NCBI GenBank assembly: GCA_021845985.1
Contig: JAJZES010000006.1
Coordinates: 62,001 to 126,000 of the forward strand
From: Pseudomonadota bacterium
Lineage (GTDB): Bacteria > Pseudomonadota > Alphaproteobacteria > Acetobacterales > Acetobacteraceae
DNA length: 64,000 nt
Direction: 5' to 3'
Every line of letters begins with the position of its first letter. Positions within the stretch are counted from its first letter, which is position 1. The position numbers and the translations under genes were made by a program. Positions 18,221-27,482 of the stretch are shown here, in pieces. The notes under the pieces are model-generated. The model was not told the origin of the DNA. It ran no database searches and saw only the letters and a list, made by a program, of their open reading frames with translations.

Positions 18221-19417
18221 ATGATCCCCGCCCTGATGCCGACCTACAACCGCGCCGACCTCGCTTTCGAGCGGGGTCAGGGCGTCTGGCTGTACACGCA
18301 AGACGGGCGACGATTCCTCGATTTCGGCGCCGGCATCGCGACCTCCTCGCTCGGCCACAACCACCCACTGCTCGTCGCCGCCATCGCCGAACAGGCGGCG
18401 CGGGTGATGCACGTCTCCAATCTCTACCGGGTGCCGCAGGCCGAGCGGCTGGCGCAGCGGCTGGTCGATGCCTCGTTCGCCGACAGCGCCTTCTTCTGCA
18501 ATTCGGGCGCCGAGGCCAATGAAGGGCTGGTCAAGATGATCCGCCGCGCCCAGCACGACGCCGGCCACCCGGAGCGCAGCCGCGTCATCTGCTTCGAGGG
18601 TGCGTTTCACGGCCGCACCCTGGCGATGCTGTCGGCGACCGGCAACGCCAAATACCTGCACGGCTTCGGCCCCCCGGTCGAAGGCTTCGACCATGTGCCG
18701 TTCAACAACCTCAACGCCGTGCGCGCCGCCATCACCGCCGAGACCGCCGGCATCCTGATCGAGCCGGTGCAGGGCGAGGGCGGCATCCGCACCGCGCATC
18801 TGCAGTTTCTGCGCGACCTGCGGGCGACCTGCGATGAATTCGGGCTGCTGCTCGGGATGGATGAAATCCAGTGCGGCATGGGGCGATCGGGCAAGCTGTT
18901 CGCGCATGAATGGGCCGGCATCACCCCGGATGTGCTGTCGGCGGCGAAGGGCATCGCCGGCGGCTTCCCGATGGGGGCGATCCTGGCCACCGAACCGGTC
19001 GCCCGCCACCTCGTCGCCGGCAGCCACGGCACCACCTTCGGCGGCAACCCGCTGGCCTGTGCCGCGGCCAATGCGGTGCTCGACGTGATCCTGGCGCCCG
19101 GCTTCCTCGCCGGCGTCGATCACCATGCCCGCATGCTGTGGCGCGGGCTGGAGGCGCTGGTCGCCGAGCTGCCGGACGTGTTCGCCGAGGCGCGCGGGGC
19201 CGGGTTGCTGGTCGGCCTTAAATGCGTCGTGCCGAATGCCGAGGTGCAGGCCGCCTTCGCTGCCGAGGGGCTGCTGTCGGTGATGGCGGGCGACAACGTG
19301 GTGCGCTTTGCCCCGCCGCTGATCGTCTCGGAGGCGGAGATCGCCGAGGCGCTGGCGATGATGCGCCGCGGCGGGCTGCGCTGCCGTCCCGCCGCGGTGC
19401 GGACCGCCGTGACGTGA
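18221..19417 (+). CDS. argD: Acetylornithine aminotransferase
   Basis: ArgD is a PLP-dependent class III aminotransferase that converts N-acetylglutamate semialdehyde to N-acetylornithine; many also transaminate succinyl-diaminopimelate. The 398-residue protein has the cofactor and substrate motifs [33 protein letters not shown] and [12 protein letters not shown]. The Schiff-base lysine is in [17 protein letters not shown] 18221 gives the family's usual N-terminus ([19 protein letters not shown]). An open frame extends upstream, but it has no good start. Its stop overlaps the GTG of argF in a GTGA, as in many alphaproteobacteria. Confidence 0.96.
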   Translation: MIPALMPTYNRADLAFERGQGVWLYTQDGRRFLDFGAGIATSSLGHNHPLLVAAIAEQAARVMHVSNLYRVPQAERLAQRLVDASFADSAFFCNSGAEANEGLVKMIRRAQHDAGHPERSRVICFEGAFHGRTLAMLSATGNAKYLHGFGPPVEGFDHVPFNNLNAVRAAITAETAGILIEPVQGEGGIRTAHLQFLRDLRATCDEFGLLLGMDEIQCGMGRSGKLFAHEWAGITPDVLSAAKGIAGGFPMGAILATEPVARHLVAGSHGTTFGGNPLACAAANAVLDVILAPGFLAGVDHHARMLWRGLEALVAELPDVFAEARGAGLLVGLKCVVPNAEVQAAFAAEGLLSVMAGDNVVRFAPPLIVSEAEIAEALAMMRRGGLRCRPAAVRTAVT

Positions 19418-20385
19418 GTGCGGCGGCGCCGCGGCATTTTCTCGATCTGCGCGACTTCGACCGGGCGACGCTGCGCCGCATGCTCGACCTCGCCGCCGGC
19501 CTGCGTGCCGGCGGCGCGGCGCGGCCGCTGGCCGGGCGCACGGTGGCGCTGATCTTCGAGAAACCATCCACCCGCACCCGGGTCAGTTTCGAGGTCGGCG
19601 TGCGCCAGCTCGGCGGCGCCCCGATCACCCTGAGCGGGCGCGACATGCAGCTCGGCCGCGGCGAGACGGTGGCCGACACGGCGCGGGTGCTGTCGCGCTA
19701 TGTCGATGCCATCATGCTGCGCACCGACGCGCCGGAGAAGCTGGCCGAGATGGCGGCGCATGCGACGGTGCCGGTGATCAACGGGCTGACCGCGGCGAGC
19801 CATCCGTGCCAGGTGATGGCCGATGTGATGACGTTTGAGCAGCATCGCGGCCCGATCGCCGGCGCCGTGGTGGCCTGGGTGGGCGACGGCAACAATGTCG
19901 CGGCGAGCTGGATCGAGGCGGCGGCGCGGTTCGGCTTCACCCTGCGGCTGGCGACGCCCGCGGCGCTGCGTCCGCCGGCGGCGCTGCTCGACTGGGCGCG
20001 GGCGGCGGGTGCGGATGTGCTGCTGCTCGACGACCCGGCGGCGGCGGTGGCGGGGGCGGGCTGCGTGGTGACGGACACCTGGGTCAGCATGTCCGACGAT
20101 CCGGCGTCGAACCGGCATAATCTGCTGGTGCCGTACCGGGTCGATGCGGCGCTGATGCGGCGGGCGGCGCCGGACGCGCTGTTCATGCACTGCCTGCCGG
20201 CGCATCGCGGCGAGGAGGTGACGGCCGAGGTGATCGACGGGCCGCAATCGGTGGTGTTCGACGAGGCGGAGAACCGGCTGCATGCCCAGAAGGGCGTGCT
20301 GGCTTGGGTGATGGACGGAGCATTGGTGCAGCCGGCCGGGCAGCCTGGCGTCAGGGCACAGGCGGGCGACGACGACACCGCCTGA
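19414..20385 (+). CDS. argF: Ornithine carbamoyltransferase
   Basis: ArgF joins carbamoyl phosphate and ornithine to form citrulline. The 323-residue product has the carbamoyl-phosphate motif [15 protein letters not shown], the HPCQVMAD substrate loop, a DTWVSM segment and the catalytic [11 protein letters not shown]. Its GTG start at 19414 overlaps the argD stop by four bases. Longer upstream reading frames run inside argD and are not real starts. It is followed by a convergent lipoprotein gene 54 bases downstream. Confidence 0.96.
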   Translation: MSAAAPRHFLDLRDFDRATLRRMLDLAAGLRAGGAARPLAGRTVALIFEKPSTRTRVSFEVGVRQLGGAPITLSGRDMQLGRGETVADTARVLSRYVDAIMLRTDAPEKLAEMAAHATVPVINGLTAASHPCQVMADVMTFEQHRGPIAGAVVAWVGDGNNVAASWIEAAARFGFTLRLATPAALRPPAALLDWARAAGADVLLLDDPAAAVAGAGCVVTDTWVSMSDDPASNRHNLLVPYRVDAALMRRAAPDALFMHCLPAHRGEEVTAEVIDGPQSVVFDEAENRLHAQKGVLAWVMDGALVQPAGQPGVRAQAGDDDTA

Positions 20386-20439
20386 GGCTGCGCGCTTATT
20401 GTGGCTTTGGCCTTCGCGCCGGCGGCAGGCCCACCCTGC

Positions 20440-21066
20440 CTACGGTTTGGGCGGCGTGCCCAGATCCTGCTGCTCGACCGGCGGCGGCGGCGGTGCGGCG
20501 GGGGAGGTGGGTTGCAGCCAGTCTTTCAGCGAGCGGCGGACTTGGTACTCGAACTCGACGTTCATGTCGTCCATCGCCGCCTTCTCCAGATCGTACAGCT
20601 CGCGCCGCGTACCCTCCGGCGTGTAGTCGCTGATGGTGCGGGTGCGGCTGATGCGCGCCTCGGCGTAGCCGGTGCGGGTGCCATCGCCGCTGCTGATGTC
20701 CAAGTGGACGGCGAAATCGGCCTGAAAGCGGTCGTTGATCCGGCTCAGCGAGGCATCGTCGATGACAAAAGTGGCATGCCCGCTGCTGCCGCCCGACAGC
20801 AGACGGTCCTGCGCCATGCGCCGCAGCGCGTCCACCGGCGCCTCGGGCGCCTGACCTTCGACATGCGCCCCGCCTTCGGCCACCGGCCCCGGCGTCCAGC
20901 CATTGTCCACATCGACCGTCGCGACATCGAGCCGCAGCTTGGTCAGATATTCAAACGTCAGCGGCCGGTAGGTCGCCGCCGGCGGCGTTTCGGCGCAGGC
21001 GGCGAGCAGCGCCGCGGCCAGCAACGGCAGCATGGCGCGGCGCGGCAAGACTGCGGGGGCATGCAT
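20440..21066 (-). CDS. Lipoprotein of unknown function
   Basis: The 208-residue product has a lipoprotein signal (MLPLLAAALLAAC, lipobox LAAC at about residue 24) and a mature domain that I do not recognise as a named family. It contains YRPLTFEYLTKLRLDVATVDV, a VDALRRMAQDRL helix, a mixed region with FVIDDASLSRIN and HLDISSGDGTRTGYAEARISRTRTI, and a helical C-terminal YDLEKAAMDDMNVEFEYQVRRSLKDWL. The tail is proline-rich. The layout suggests a periplasmic assembly or adaptor protein conserved in related species, but that is inference. ATG 21066 is chosen because it gives a proper signal peptide; the frame extends to 21132. Confidence 0.65.
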   Translation of the reverse strand: MHAPAVLPRRAMLPLLAAALLAACAETPPAATYRPLTFEYLTKLRLDVATVDVDNGWTPGPVAEGGAHVEGQAPEAPVDALRRMAQDRLLSGGSSGHATFVIDDASLSRINDRFQADFAVHLDISSGDGTRTGYAEARISRTRTISDYTPEGTRRELYDLEKAAMDDMNVEFEYQVRRSLKDWLQPTSPAAPPPPPVEQQDLGTPPKP

Positions 21067-21158
21067 GGCGGCTGCGGTTCCTCGATCAGGAGCATTCGGG
21101 CGCGCAACCATGCCACAAGCCGAGCGGCGCATGAAGCCGCCGCGCCCCTACTTCCGCG

Positions 21159-21821
21159 TCATCGCAGCGCGATATCGGCGGAGACGGTCGCCTCCACCGC
21201 CTCGGGCGCGGCGCTGGCCTGCGGCGGCGGGGCACTGAGGGTGCGCGACAGCATCGCCGTCATCGGCCGCGGCACGAAACCGGGACTGTCCAGCCGCACG
21301 TCCAGCAGCCGGTCGATATGCAGGCCGAGCGTCTCGGCGGCCATTGCCGCCCGCGCCTGCAGTTCGCGCAGCGCCGCAACCGTCGCCGCGTCATGCGCCC
21401 GCCGGCGCGCCGCCGGGGAAAGCTGCCAGTCCAGCGCGCGCACCACGAATCCGGCCTCCTGCAGCTTGCCGACAATGTCGAGCAGCGCCGGCGCATCGGC
21501 GCCGCGCAGCTCCAGCGTCTGCTGCGCGGTCCAGGTGTTGTGCCTCTCATCGGCCGGCATCACCCCGTAGCCGAGGGCGCGGGCATCGAAACCGGCCGCC
21601 GCCTGGGCCGCCGCCATCCCCTCCGCCATCTGGGCGTTCACCCGCCGCTGCGCCGCCGCGGCGCCAGCCGATGTCGCCTGCGCCAGCAGATCGGCGACCA
21701 GCAGATCGGGCGACGCCTGCACCGATCCGGTGGCCGACAGATGCAGCACCGGCTGGGCCAGCGCCGGCGCCGCCGCGCCGGCCAGCAGACCGATCAGACA
21801 CACCCCGTACCGCCTGTTCAT
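21159..21821 (-). CDS. SIMPL/DUF541 domain periplasmic protein
   Basis: The 220-residue protein has a cleavable signal peptide (MNRRYGVCLIGLLAGAAAPALAQ) and a DUF541 (SIMPL) domain: LHLSATGSVQASPDLLVADLLAQA opens it, followed by a long alternating helix/strand body ending VEATVSADIALR. SIMPL proteins such as E. coli YggE are periplasmic or outer-membrane-associated and linked to oxidative stress protection, with no defined activity. ATG 21821 overlaps the stop of the uracil-DNA glycosylase gene by four bases (21818-21821). Confidence 0.8.
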   Translation of the reverse strand: MNRRYGVCLIGLLAGAAAPALAQPVLHLSATGSVQASPDLLVADLLAQATSAGAAAAQRRVNAQMAEGMAAAQAAAGFDARALGYGVMPADERHNTWTAQQTLELRGADAPALLDIVGKLQEAGFVVRALDWQLSPAARRRAHDAATVAALRELQARAAMAAETLGLHIDRLLDVRLDSPGFVPRPMTAMLSRTLSAPPPQASAAPEAVEATVSADIALR

Positions 21822-22456
21822 CGGCCACCCCCGCAACCCGGATAGGAGGGCGCGCCGCTGCGGTCAAACGGCGCATCGGCCAGCGCCGCCGCCACCGCCG
21901 CGCGCAGCGCCGGCAGCACCTCGGCGGCGAACCACGGGTTGCGCTGCTCCCAGCCGATGGTGCGCCAGGATGGATGCGGCAGCGGGAAGCGGTCGGGCAG
22001 ACAACGGCGGAAGTCGCGCACAAGCCCGGTCATGCCGCCACGGCCGAGGGCGAACGCCTGCGCATGGCTGCCGACCAGCAAGGTCAGCCGCAGCCCGCTC
22101 AGCAGCGGCAGCAGCCGGGGATGCCAATGCGCCGCACAGCCGGCGCGCGGCGGCGCATCGCCGCCCTGTTGCAGGCGGCCGGGATAGCACAGGCCGGTCG
22201 GGATCACTGCGATGCGCGACTCGTCGTAGAACGCCGCCCGCGTCATGCCGAGCCAGCCGCGCAGCCGGTCGCCGGAGGCGTCGTTCCAGGGCACGCCGGT
22301 TTCATGCACCCGCGTCCCCGGCGCCTGGCCGACGATCAGCAGCCGCGCCGTCGCCGAGGCGCGCAGCACCGGGCGCGGCCCGCGCGGCAAGTCGGTGCAG
22401 CGGGTGCAGGCGCGTGCGGCGGCGACTTCGCGCGCCAGAAGGCCAGGATCGTCCAC
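21818..22456 (-). CDS. Uracil-DNA glycosylase family protein
   Basis: The 212-residue protein belongs to the UDG superfamily of the COG1573 type (not classical Ung). It has VGQAPGTRVHETGVPWNDASGDRLRGWL, which contains the GQ.PG....G.PW motif A region, and FPLPHPSWR as motif B with the conserved histidine. N-terminal cysteines (ACTRC) hint at an iron-sulfur cluster, but only part of the expected four-cysteine pattern can be placed. The role is probably removal of uracil or related lesions from DNA. The GTG at 22456 is the best start by comparison with family N-termini, but it lacks a clear RBS. The frame is open far upstream, so the start is uncertain. Confidence 0.8.
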   Translation of the reverse strand: MDDPGLLAREVAAARACTRCTDLPRGPRPVLRASATARLLIVGQAPGTRVHETGVPWNDASGDRLRGWLGMTRAAFYDESRIAVIPTGLCYPGRLQQGGDAPPRAGCAAHWHPRLLPLLSGLRLTLLVGSHAQAFALGRGGMTGLVRDFRRCLPDRFPLPHPSWRTIGWEQRNPWFAAEVLPALRAAVAAALADAPFDRSGAPSYPGCGGGR

Positions 22457-22597
22457 GCACGCGAATGTGGCGCGCCGCCGCCGCTGGTTCCAGCGTTCGA
22501 CATCCAGACATGCGGCCCCGGTGGCTTGCCCGCCCGCGCCCACGCGGTGGTATAAAGCGCGGTCCGCACGTCCTCCCCACTGGTAGAGAGAAGCCGC

Positions 22598-23260
22598 ATG
22601 ATCCGCTTGGTCCTTGCAGCACTGCTGGCCCTGCTGCCGCTGGCGGCGCGGGCGCAGACCGAACAGCAGGCGCTGGTCGATCGTTCGACGCTGACGGTGC
22701 AGGAAATGTTCACCGGCCCGCACGGCAGCGACCTGCTGTCGCTGCTGCGGCAGGCCAAGGGGGCGCTGGTCTGCCCGCGGGTGTTCAAGGCCGGCTTCAT
22801 CCTCGGCGGCTCGGGCGGCGGCTGCGTGCTGGTCTCGCGCACCCAGGGCGGCTGGAGCAGCCCGGCCTTCTATACCATCGGCAGCGGCAGTTTCGGGCTG
22901 CAGGCCGGCGTGCAGGACAGTCAGATGATCTTTCTGATTCTCACCGAGCGCGGGCTGCACGCGGTGCTCGACAGCCAGTTCAAGGTCGGCGCCGACGCCT
23001 CCATCGCAGTGGCCACGATGGGCGCCGGGGTCGAGGGCGCGACCACCGCGGCGCTGCGCGCCGACATCGTCGCCTTTGCCAAGACGCGCGGCCTGTTCGC
23101 CGGCATCTCGGTCCAGGGCAGCATCATTTCCGCCGACAGTGGTTGGAACCAGGCCTATTACGGCCGGCCGGTGGCGGCCCAGCAGATCGTGCTGCAAGGC
23201 GAGGCGAACAATCCCGGCGCCGCGCCGCTGCGCGAGATGCTGGCCAAGTTCGGCGGCTGA
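22598..23260 (+). CDS. SYLF (Ysc84/DUF500) lipid-binding domain protein, secreted
   Basis: The 220-residue protein has a signal peptide ([20 protein letters not shown]) and a SYLF domain: [50 protein letters not shown] and [13 protein letters not shown] are all typical. SYLF domains bind phosphoinositides in eukaryotes; bacterial members are periplasmic or membrane-associated with unknown roles. ATG 22598 is preceded by GAGAGAAG. It is divergent from the glycosylase gene across 141 bases and followed closely by the YcgN-family gene. Confidence 0.85.
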   Translation: MIRLVLAALLALLPLAARAQTEQQALVDRSTLTVQEMFTGPHGSDLLSLLRQAKGALVCPRVFKAGFILGGSGGGCVLVSRTQGGWSSPAFYTIGSGSFGLQAGVQDSQMIFLILTERGLHAVLDSQFKVGADASIAVATMGAGVEGATTAALRADIVAFAKTRGLFAGISVQGSIISADSGWNQAYYGRPVAAQQIVLQGEANNPGAAPLREMLAKFGG

Positions 23261-23276
23261 GCGCGGCCTGCGGCCG

Positions 23277-23762
23277 ATGGATGCCGAGGTCCCGTTCTGG
23301 CGGCGCAAGAGTCTCGACGAGATGACGACGGCGGAATGGGAATCGCTGTGCGACGGCTGCGGGCGCTGCTGCCTGCACAAGCTGCGCGAGGAGGAGACGG
23401 GCGAGCTCGCCTTCACCAACGTCGCCTGCCGCCTGCTTGACCTGGAGAGCTGCCGCTGCGGCGACTATGCCGGGCGGCGGCGGCGGGTGCCGGATTGCGT
23501 GCAGTTGTCGCCGGCCTCGCTGGCGACAATCGACTGGCTGCCGCCGAGCTGCGCCTATCGGCTGCGCGCCGAGGGCAAGCCGCTGGCGTGGTGGCACCCG
23601 CTGGTCTCCGGCGATCCGACGACGGTGCATCGCGCCGGCGTCTCGGTGCGCGGGCGTGCGATCAGCGAGAAGCGCGCCGGGCCGCTCGAACATCACGTCG
23701 TGGACTGGCCGGGCCGGGCGCCGAAGCGCCGGGCGCCGGCGCCCAAGGAGACCACAGAATGA
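23277..23762 (+). CDS. YcgN/UPF0260 cysteine-cluster protein
   Basis: The 161-residue product matches the UPF0260 (YcgN) family: [26 protein letters not shown], then [27 protein letters not shown] and [19 protein letters not shown]. The clustered cysteines suggest a metal or Fe-S site. The function of the family is unknown. The gene starts 16 bases after the SYLF stop, and its own stop overlaps the start of the aldolase-family gene in an ATGA (23759-23762), so the two are coupled. Confidence 0.88.
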   Translation: MDAEVPFWRRKSLDEMTTAEWESLCDGCGRCCLHKLREEETGELAFTNVACRLLDLESCRCGDYAGRRRRVPDCVQLSPASLATIDWLPPSCAYRLRAEGKPLAWWHPLVSGDPTTVHRAGVSVRGRAISEKRAGPLEHHVVDWPGRAPKRRAPAPKETTE

Positions 23763-24676
23763 TGCGCAATGCGCTGTTCGGCGGCGTCAATGCGGCGGTG
23801 TTGACGCCGATGCACGCCGATCTCTCGGTCGATCTCGACCGCATGGCGGCGCATGCGCGCTGGCTGCTCGAGCATGGCTGCGACGGCCTCGGCATTCTCG
23901 GCACCACCGGCGAGGCCAACAGCCTGGGCGTCGCCGAACGCATCGCCATCATGGAAGGTCTGGTGGCGCGCGGCATTGCCGCCGCCGTGCTGATGCCCGG
24001 CACCGGCACCCCGGCGCTGCCCGACACGGTGGCGCTGACCCAGCGGGCGGCGCAACTCGGCTGCCGCGGCGCGCTGGTGCTGCCGCCGTTCTTCTACAAG
24101 AACCCGAGCGAGGACGGGCTGTTCGCCTGGTTTTGCGAACTCGCCCGCCGGGTGCCGGCGGAGATCGCGCTCTACCTCTACCATTTCCCGGCGCAATCGG
24201 CGGTGCCGATCACCGTGCCGCTGCTGGCGCGGCTGCTGCGGGCGTTTCCCGGCCGTTTCCGCGGGGTCAAGGATTCCAGCGGCGATCTGCAGAACACTCT
24301 GGCCTATGTGGAAAACTTCGCCGCCGACGGGTTCGAGGTGTATTGTGCCGACGATGCCGCGCTGCAGGCGGTGCTGCGCGCCGGCGGCGCCGGCTGCATC
24401 ACCGCCGCGGCCAATGTCGGCAGCGCGGTCAGCGCCCGCGTCTGCGCCGGCTGGGACAGCGACGCCGGCACCGCGGCGCAGGCGACGCTCGCCGCGATCC
24501 GCCGCGCGGTGACGGCGGGAGCGCTGATCCCCGGCCTCAAATCGCTGATCGCCCGGCATACCGGGGACTCCGGCTGGCGCAACATCCGCCCGCCGCATCT
24601 GCCGCTGTCGCCCGAGCAGGAGGCGACGCTGTTCGCGACGTTCGATACGACCGGGGCGCAACTGGCGGCGGGCTGA
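23759..24676 (+). CDS. DapA/NanA family aldolase (not a typical dihydrodipicolinate synthase)
   Basis: The 305-residue (beta/alpha)8 protein has the class I aldolase signature of the DHDPS/NAL family: [17 protein letters not shown] early, the catalytic tyrosine in [11 protein letters not shown], and the Schiff-base lysine in [13 protein letters not shown]. In true DHDPS the tyrosine motif reads YN.PGRT, with an arginine binding the substrate carboxylate. Here it is YHFPAQS, so the arginine is missing and lysine biosynthesis is unlikely. A 2-keto-3-deoxy sugar acid aldolase or related lyase is more plausible. It is translationally coupled to the YcgN-family gene. Two adjacent ATGs (23759 and 23762) are both usable. 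Confidence 0.8.
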   Translation: MMRNALFGGVNAAVLTPMHADLSVDLDRMAAHARWLLEHGCDGLGILGTTGEANSLGVAERIAIMEGLVARGIAAAVLMPGTGTPALPDTVALTQRAAQLGCRGALVLPPFFYKNPSEDGLFAWFCELARRVPAEIALYLYHFPAQSAVPITVPLLARLLRAFPGRFRGVKDSSGDLQNTLAYVENFAADGFEVYCADDAALQAVLRAGGAGCITAAANVGSAVSARVCAGWDSDAGTAAQATLAAIRRAVTAGALIPGLKSLIARHTGDSGWRNIRPPHLPLSPEQEATLFATFDTTGAQLAAG

Positions 24677-24687
24677 CCGGCCAGCGC

Positions 24688-25560
24688 TCAGTCGTTGGTC
24701 ATCATCGCCGCGGCGAAGGCCGCGGTATTGTGACGGAGCATGTTCAGATATGTGTCGGCCGGGCCGCCGGGCGGCGACAGCGCGTCGGAATAGACCGCCG
24801 CCCCGACCGTCACGCCGGTCTCCCGCGCGACCATCTCGACCAGCCGCGGGTCGGTCATCTTCTCGATGAACACGGCGCGGATGCCCTCGCGCCGGATGTC
24901 GCGGACAAGCTGCGCCATCTGCCTGGCCGAGGGTTCGGAATCGGTCGAAATCCCCTCGACGAAATGCAGTTCGATGCCGTAGCGCGCGCCATAATAGCCG
25001 AAGGCGTCATGGCTGGTGACGATCTTGCGCTTGGTCGGCGCGACGCGCCCGATGGTGGCGGCGATCCAGCGATCGGTCTCGGCGATCTGCGCGGCATAGG
25101 CGTCGGCGCCCGGCGCCGTCAGCCCGGCACGGCCGAGGCCGGCGGCGATGGCACGGGCATAGAGCACGCCGTTGCGCGGGTCTTGCCACGCATGCGGATC
25201 GGTCGCCGCCCGGCCGTCCTCGACAAAACTGCGCGGCGCCACCTGCTGCGTGGCGATCACCCGCACGCCGGCAAACGCCGCGGCGCCGCGCAGCCGGTCG
25301 ATCCAGCCCTCCAGCCCGAGGCCGTTTTCCACCAGTACCCGCGCCGCCTGCACCCGGCGCACATCGCTTGGCCGCGGCGTGAAGACATGCGGGTCGCCAT
25401 CCGGGGGCACCAGCGCGCTCACCGCCAGGGCGTCGGCGCCAACGGCGCGGGTCATGTCGGCGAGGATCGACATGGTCGCCACCACCGGCACCCGCTCCGC
25501 CGCGACGGCGGCCACCGGCGCCAGCGCCATGCCGGCCAGAAGACTGCGCCGAGTCCGCAT
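24688..25560 (-). CDS. znuA: Zinc ABC transporter substrate-binding protein
   Basis: The 290-residue protein is a cluster A-I metal-binding lipoprotein-like SBP: an MRTRRSLLAG Tat-like signal, a domain with VVATMSILADMTRAVG and the first metal histidine in GDPHVFTPRPSDV, then DPHAWQDPRNG, TSHDAFGYYGARYGIELHFVEG and a C-terminal lobe with FIEKMTDPRLVE. There is no long His-rich loop. ATG 25560 follows GAGGAACCG. Ten bases upstream sits a near-perfect Zur-type palindrome, which supports zinc as the ligand. No znuB or znuC is adjacent, so the permease and ATPase must be encoded elsewhere. Confidence 0.88.
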   Translation of the reverse strand: MRTRRSLLAGMALAPVAAVAAERVPVVATMSILADMTRAVGADALAVSALVPPDGDPHVFTPRPSDVRRVQAARVLVENGLGLEGWIDRLRGAAAFAGVRVIATQQVAPRSFVEDGRAATDPHAWQDPRNGVLYARAIAAGLGRAGLTAPGADAYAAQIAETDRWIAATIGRVAPTKRKIVTSHDAFGYYGARYGIELHFVEGISTDSEPSARQMAQLVRDIRREGIRAVFIEKMTDPRLVEMVARETGVTVGAAVYSDALSPPGGPADTYLNMLRHNTAAFAAAMMTND

Positions 25561-25569
25561 CGGTTCCTC

Positions 25570-25594
25570 GCGTATGTTATAGCATAACATACGC
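25570..25594. promoter_or_regulatory. Zur-type operator upstream of znuA
   Basis: GCGTATGTTAT (25570-25580) and ATAACATACGC (25584-25594) are perfect inverted repeats separated by AGC. The TGTTATnnnATAACA core matches the known zinc-uptake-regulator box. It stands out as an AT-rich island in GC-rich DNA and ends 10 bases before the znuA start codon, so Zn-Zur would block transcription or initiation. The divergent peptidase gene starts 73 bases away on the other side. Confidence 0.8.
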
Positions 25595-25666
25595 TAGCCG
25601 CGCCGCGGCGCAAACTCAAGCGCGGCGATTGCCCCCAGCGGCGGGACGCGGCAATCTCTCTGCCGC

Positions 25667-26368
25667 ATGCAGAGCGCATCCTGCGAGGTCCTGAAATTGC
25701 CCGGTGGCCCCGCCCGCGTCGAGTGGCGGCGCAGCCGGCGCGCGCGCCGCGTCAGCCTGCGCATCGACCCGCGCGGCGGCGCCGTGGTGGTGACGCTGCC
25801 GCCGCGGGCCGCACGCACCGCCGGGGTGGCGCTGCTGCTCAACCATGCCGAATGGATCTCCGCCCGGCTCGCCGCCCTGCCCGGCGCCGTGCCGTTCGCC
25901 GATGGCGCGGCGTTGCCGCTGCACGGCACCGAGCATCGCATCCGTCATGTCGGCGGGTTGCGCGGCACGGTGCGCATTGAGGCGGGGGAAATCCTGGTCG
26001 CCGGCGATGCCGCCTTCCTGGTCCGCCGGGTCGGAGATTTCCTGCGCGCCGAGGCCCGCCGTCGGTTTGGCGAACTGGCCGCGGGCAAGGCCGCGGCGGC
26101 CGGGCTGGTGCCGGGCCGGATCACCGTCAAGGACACCAAAAGCCGCTGGGGAAGCTGCTCGGCCAGGCGGCACCTCGCCTTTAGCTGGCGCCTGGTGATG
26201 GCGCCGCCGCATGTCCAGGACTACGTCGCGGCGCATGAGGTGGCGCATCTGCGCCACATGAATCACGGCCCGCGGTTCTGGGCGCTGGTGCATGAACTGA
26301 CCCCGCACCATGCCGCCGCCGTTGCCTGGTTGCACGCGCACGGACCGAAGCTGTTGCGGGTCGGCTGA
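25667..26368 (+). CDS. YgjP-like (M48/DUF45) metallopeptidase
   Basis: The 233-residue protein shows the DUF45 layout: an N-terminal beta-rich part (RRSRRARRVSLRIDPRGGAVVV...), then KDTKSRWGSCSARRHLAFSWRLVMAPP and the zinc-binding motif VAAHEVAHLRHMNHGPRFW, with a third ligand candidate downstream. The family is a predicted soluble zinc metallopeptidase resembling SprT. It is divergent from znuA, so the Zur box could in principle affect it too. It is followed directly by lspA (TGA then ATG with no gap). Confidence 0.85.
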   Translation: MQSASCEVLKLPGGPARVEWRRSRRARRVSLRIDPRGGAVVVTLPPRAARTAGVALLLNHAEWISARLAALPGAVPFADGAALPLHGTEHRIRHVGGLRGTVRIEAGEILVAGDAAFLVRRVGDFLRAEARRRFGELAAGKAAAAGLVPGRITVKDTKSRWGSCSARRHLAFSWRLVMAPPHVQDYVAAHEVAHLRHMNHGPRFWALVHELTPHHAAAVAWLHAHGPKLLRVG

Positions 26369-26878
26369 ATGCAGCGCCGCAATGCCCTGACAACGCTCGG
26401 CGGCGGCGGCGCGCTGCTCGTCCTGGCCGCTGATCAGGCGAGCAAATGGTGGGTGCGCGAGGTGCTCGACCTGCCGGATGTCGGCTCGATCGCCGTGCTG
26501 CCGGTGCTCAATCTGACAATGGTGTGGAATCGCGGCGTCACTTTCGGGCTGCTCAACTCCTTCGGCGCCTGGAGCGCGCCGATTCTGGTGGCCGGCGCGC
26601 TGGGCATCGTCGTTGCCCTCGGCATCTGGCTGCGCCGGGCAGAGCGCCGGCTGGTGGCCAGCGCACTCGGGGCGATTGCCGGCGGCGCGGTCGGCAACGT
26701 CATCGACCGGCTGCGTTTCGGCGCCGTGGTCGATTTCATCCACGCCCACGCCTTCGGCTGGTCCTGGTACGTTTTCAACATCGCCGACGCCGCGATCGTC
26801 TGCGGCGTCGCGGCGCTGCTGCTGGATGGCATGCGCGGCGGCGACGGCCGGCTTGCCGACGCCGGAGGGCAGCGCTAG
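26369..26878 (+). CDS. lspA: Lipoprotein signal peptidase (signal peptidase II)
   Basis: LspA cleaves the signal peptide of diacylated prolipoproteins in the inner membrane. The 169-residue protein has four membrane helices, an AADQASKWWVR start, the WNRGVTFGLL segment, and both catalytic-aspartate boxes GNVIDRLRFGAVVDF and VFNIADAAI. It starts immediately after the peptidase stop. The DUF3035 lipoprotein gene that follows is one of several candidate substrates in this window. Confidence 0.96.
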   Translation: MQRRNALTTLGGGGALLVLAADQASKWWVREVLDLPDVGSIAVLPVLNLTMVWNRGVTFGLLNSFGAWSAPILVAGALGIVVALGIWLRRAERRLVASALGAIAGGAVGNVIDRLRFGAVVDFIHAHAFGWSWYVFNIADAAIVCGVAALLLDGMRGGDGRLADAGGQR

Positions 26879-26887
26879 AACGCCGCG

Positions 26888-27454
26888 ATGCAGGTTTTGC
26901 GTCCCGTTCCGATCGCCGCCCTGGCCGCGCTGACGCTGCTCGCCGGCTGTGGCCGCGAGGAGGTGCAGCGCAGCTTCGGCCTGACCCGCAGCGCCCCAGA
27001 TGAGTTCGTGGTGACGACGCGCGCGCCGCTGTCGGTGCCGCCGGATTTCGCCCTGCGCCCGCCGCAGCCCGGCGCCGCCCGGCCGCAGGAACAGACGACG
27101 ACGAATGCCGCCGAAGATGCGCTGGTGCCGCAGGCGGCGCTGACCGCCGCCCCCGCCGCGGCCTCGGCCGCCGACAGCCCCGGCCAGGAAGCGATCATTG
27201 CCGCCGCCGGGCCGACGCCGCCGGCCGACATCCGCCGCCGCGTCGATCAGGAAGCGGCCAAGGAAGCCAGCAGTCACGCGCTGACCGACCGGTTGATGTT
27301 CTGGAAGACTCCCGCCCCGCCCGGCACGGTGGTCGATCCGCAGAAAGAGGCGCAGCGCCTGCGCAACAACGCCGCCCTCGGGCAGAGCCAGACCACCGGC
27401 GACACGCCGATCGTCCAGACTCCGCCGAAATCGCTGTTCAACGAGCTGTTCTAA
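26888..27454 (+). CDS. DUF3035 lipoprotein
   Basis: The 188-residue product has a lipobox (LAALTLLAGC) and the DUF3035 signature SFGLTRSAPDEFVVTTRAPLSVPPDFALRPP, followed by a disordered Ala/Pro-rich stretch. The conserved end is a RVDQEAAKEAS helix, DRLMFWK and SLFNELF. This family lies downstream of lspA in many alphaproteobacteria and is thought to be an outer-membrane lipoprotein; its role is not established. It starts 9 bases after lspA, probably the same operon. A hairpin follows its stop. Confidence 0.88.
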   Translation: MQVLRPVPIAALAALTLLAGCGREEVQRSFGLTRSAPDEFVVTTRAPLSVPPDFALRPPQPGAARPQEQTTTNAAEDALVPQAALTAAPAAASAADSPGQEAIIAAAGPTPPADIRRRVDQEAAKEASSHALTDRLMFWKTPAPPGTVVDPQKEAQRLRNNAALGQSQTTGDTPIVQTPPKSLFNELF

Positions 27455-27463
27455 CGCCGCCCG

Positions 27464-27482
27464 ACGGCGCGACCGGCGCCGT
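27464..27482. terminator. Short hairpin between convergent DUF3035 and otsA genes
   Basis: ACGGCGC (27464-27470) pairs with GCGCCGT (27476-27482) across GACCG, in the 27-base gap between two convergent stops. It could end both transcripts, but it lacks a T-tract. Confidence 0.35.
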
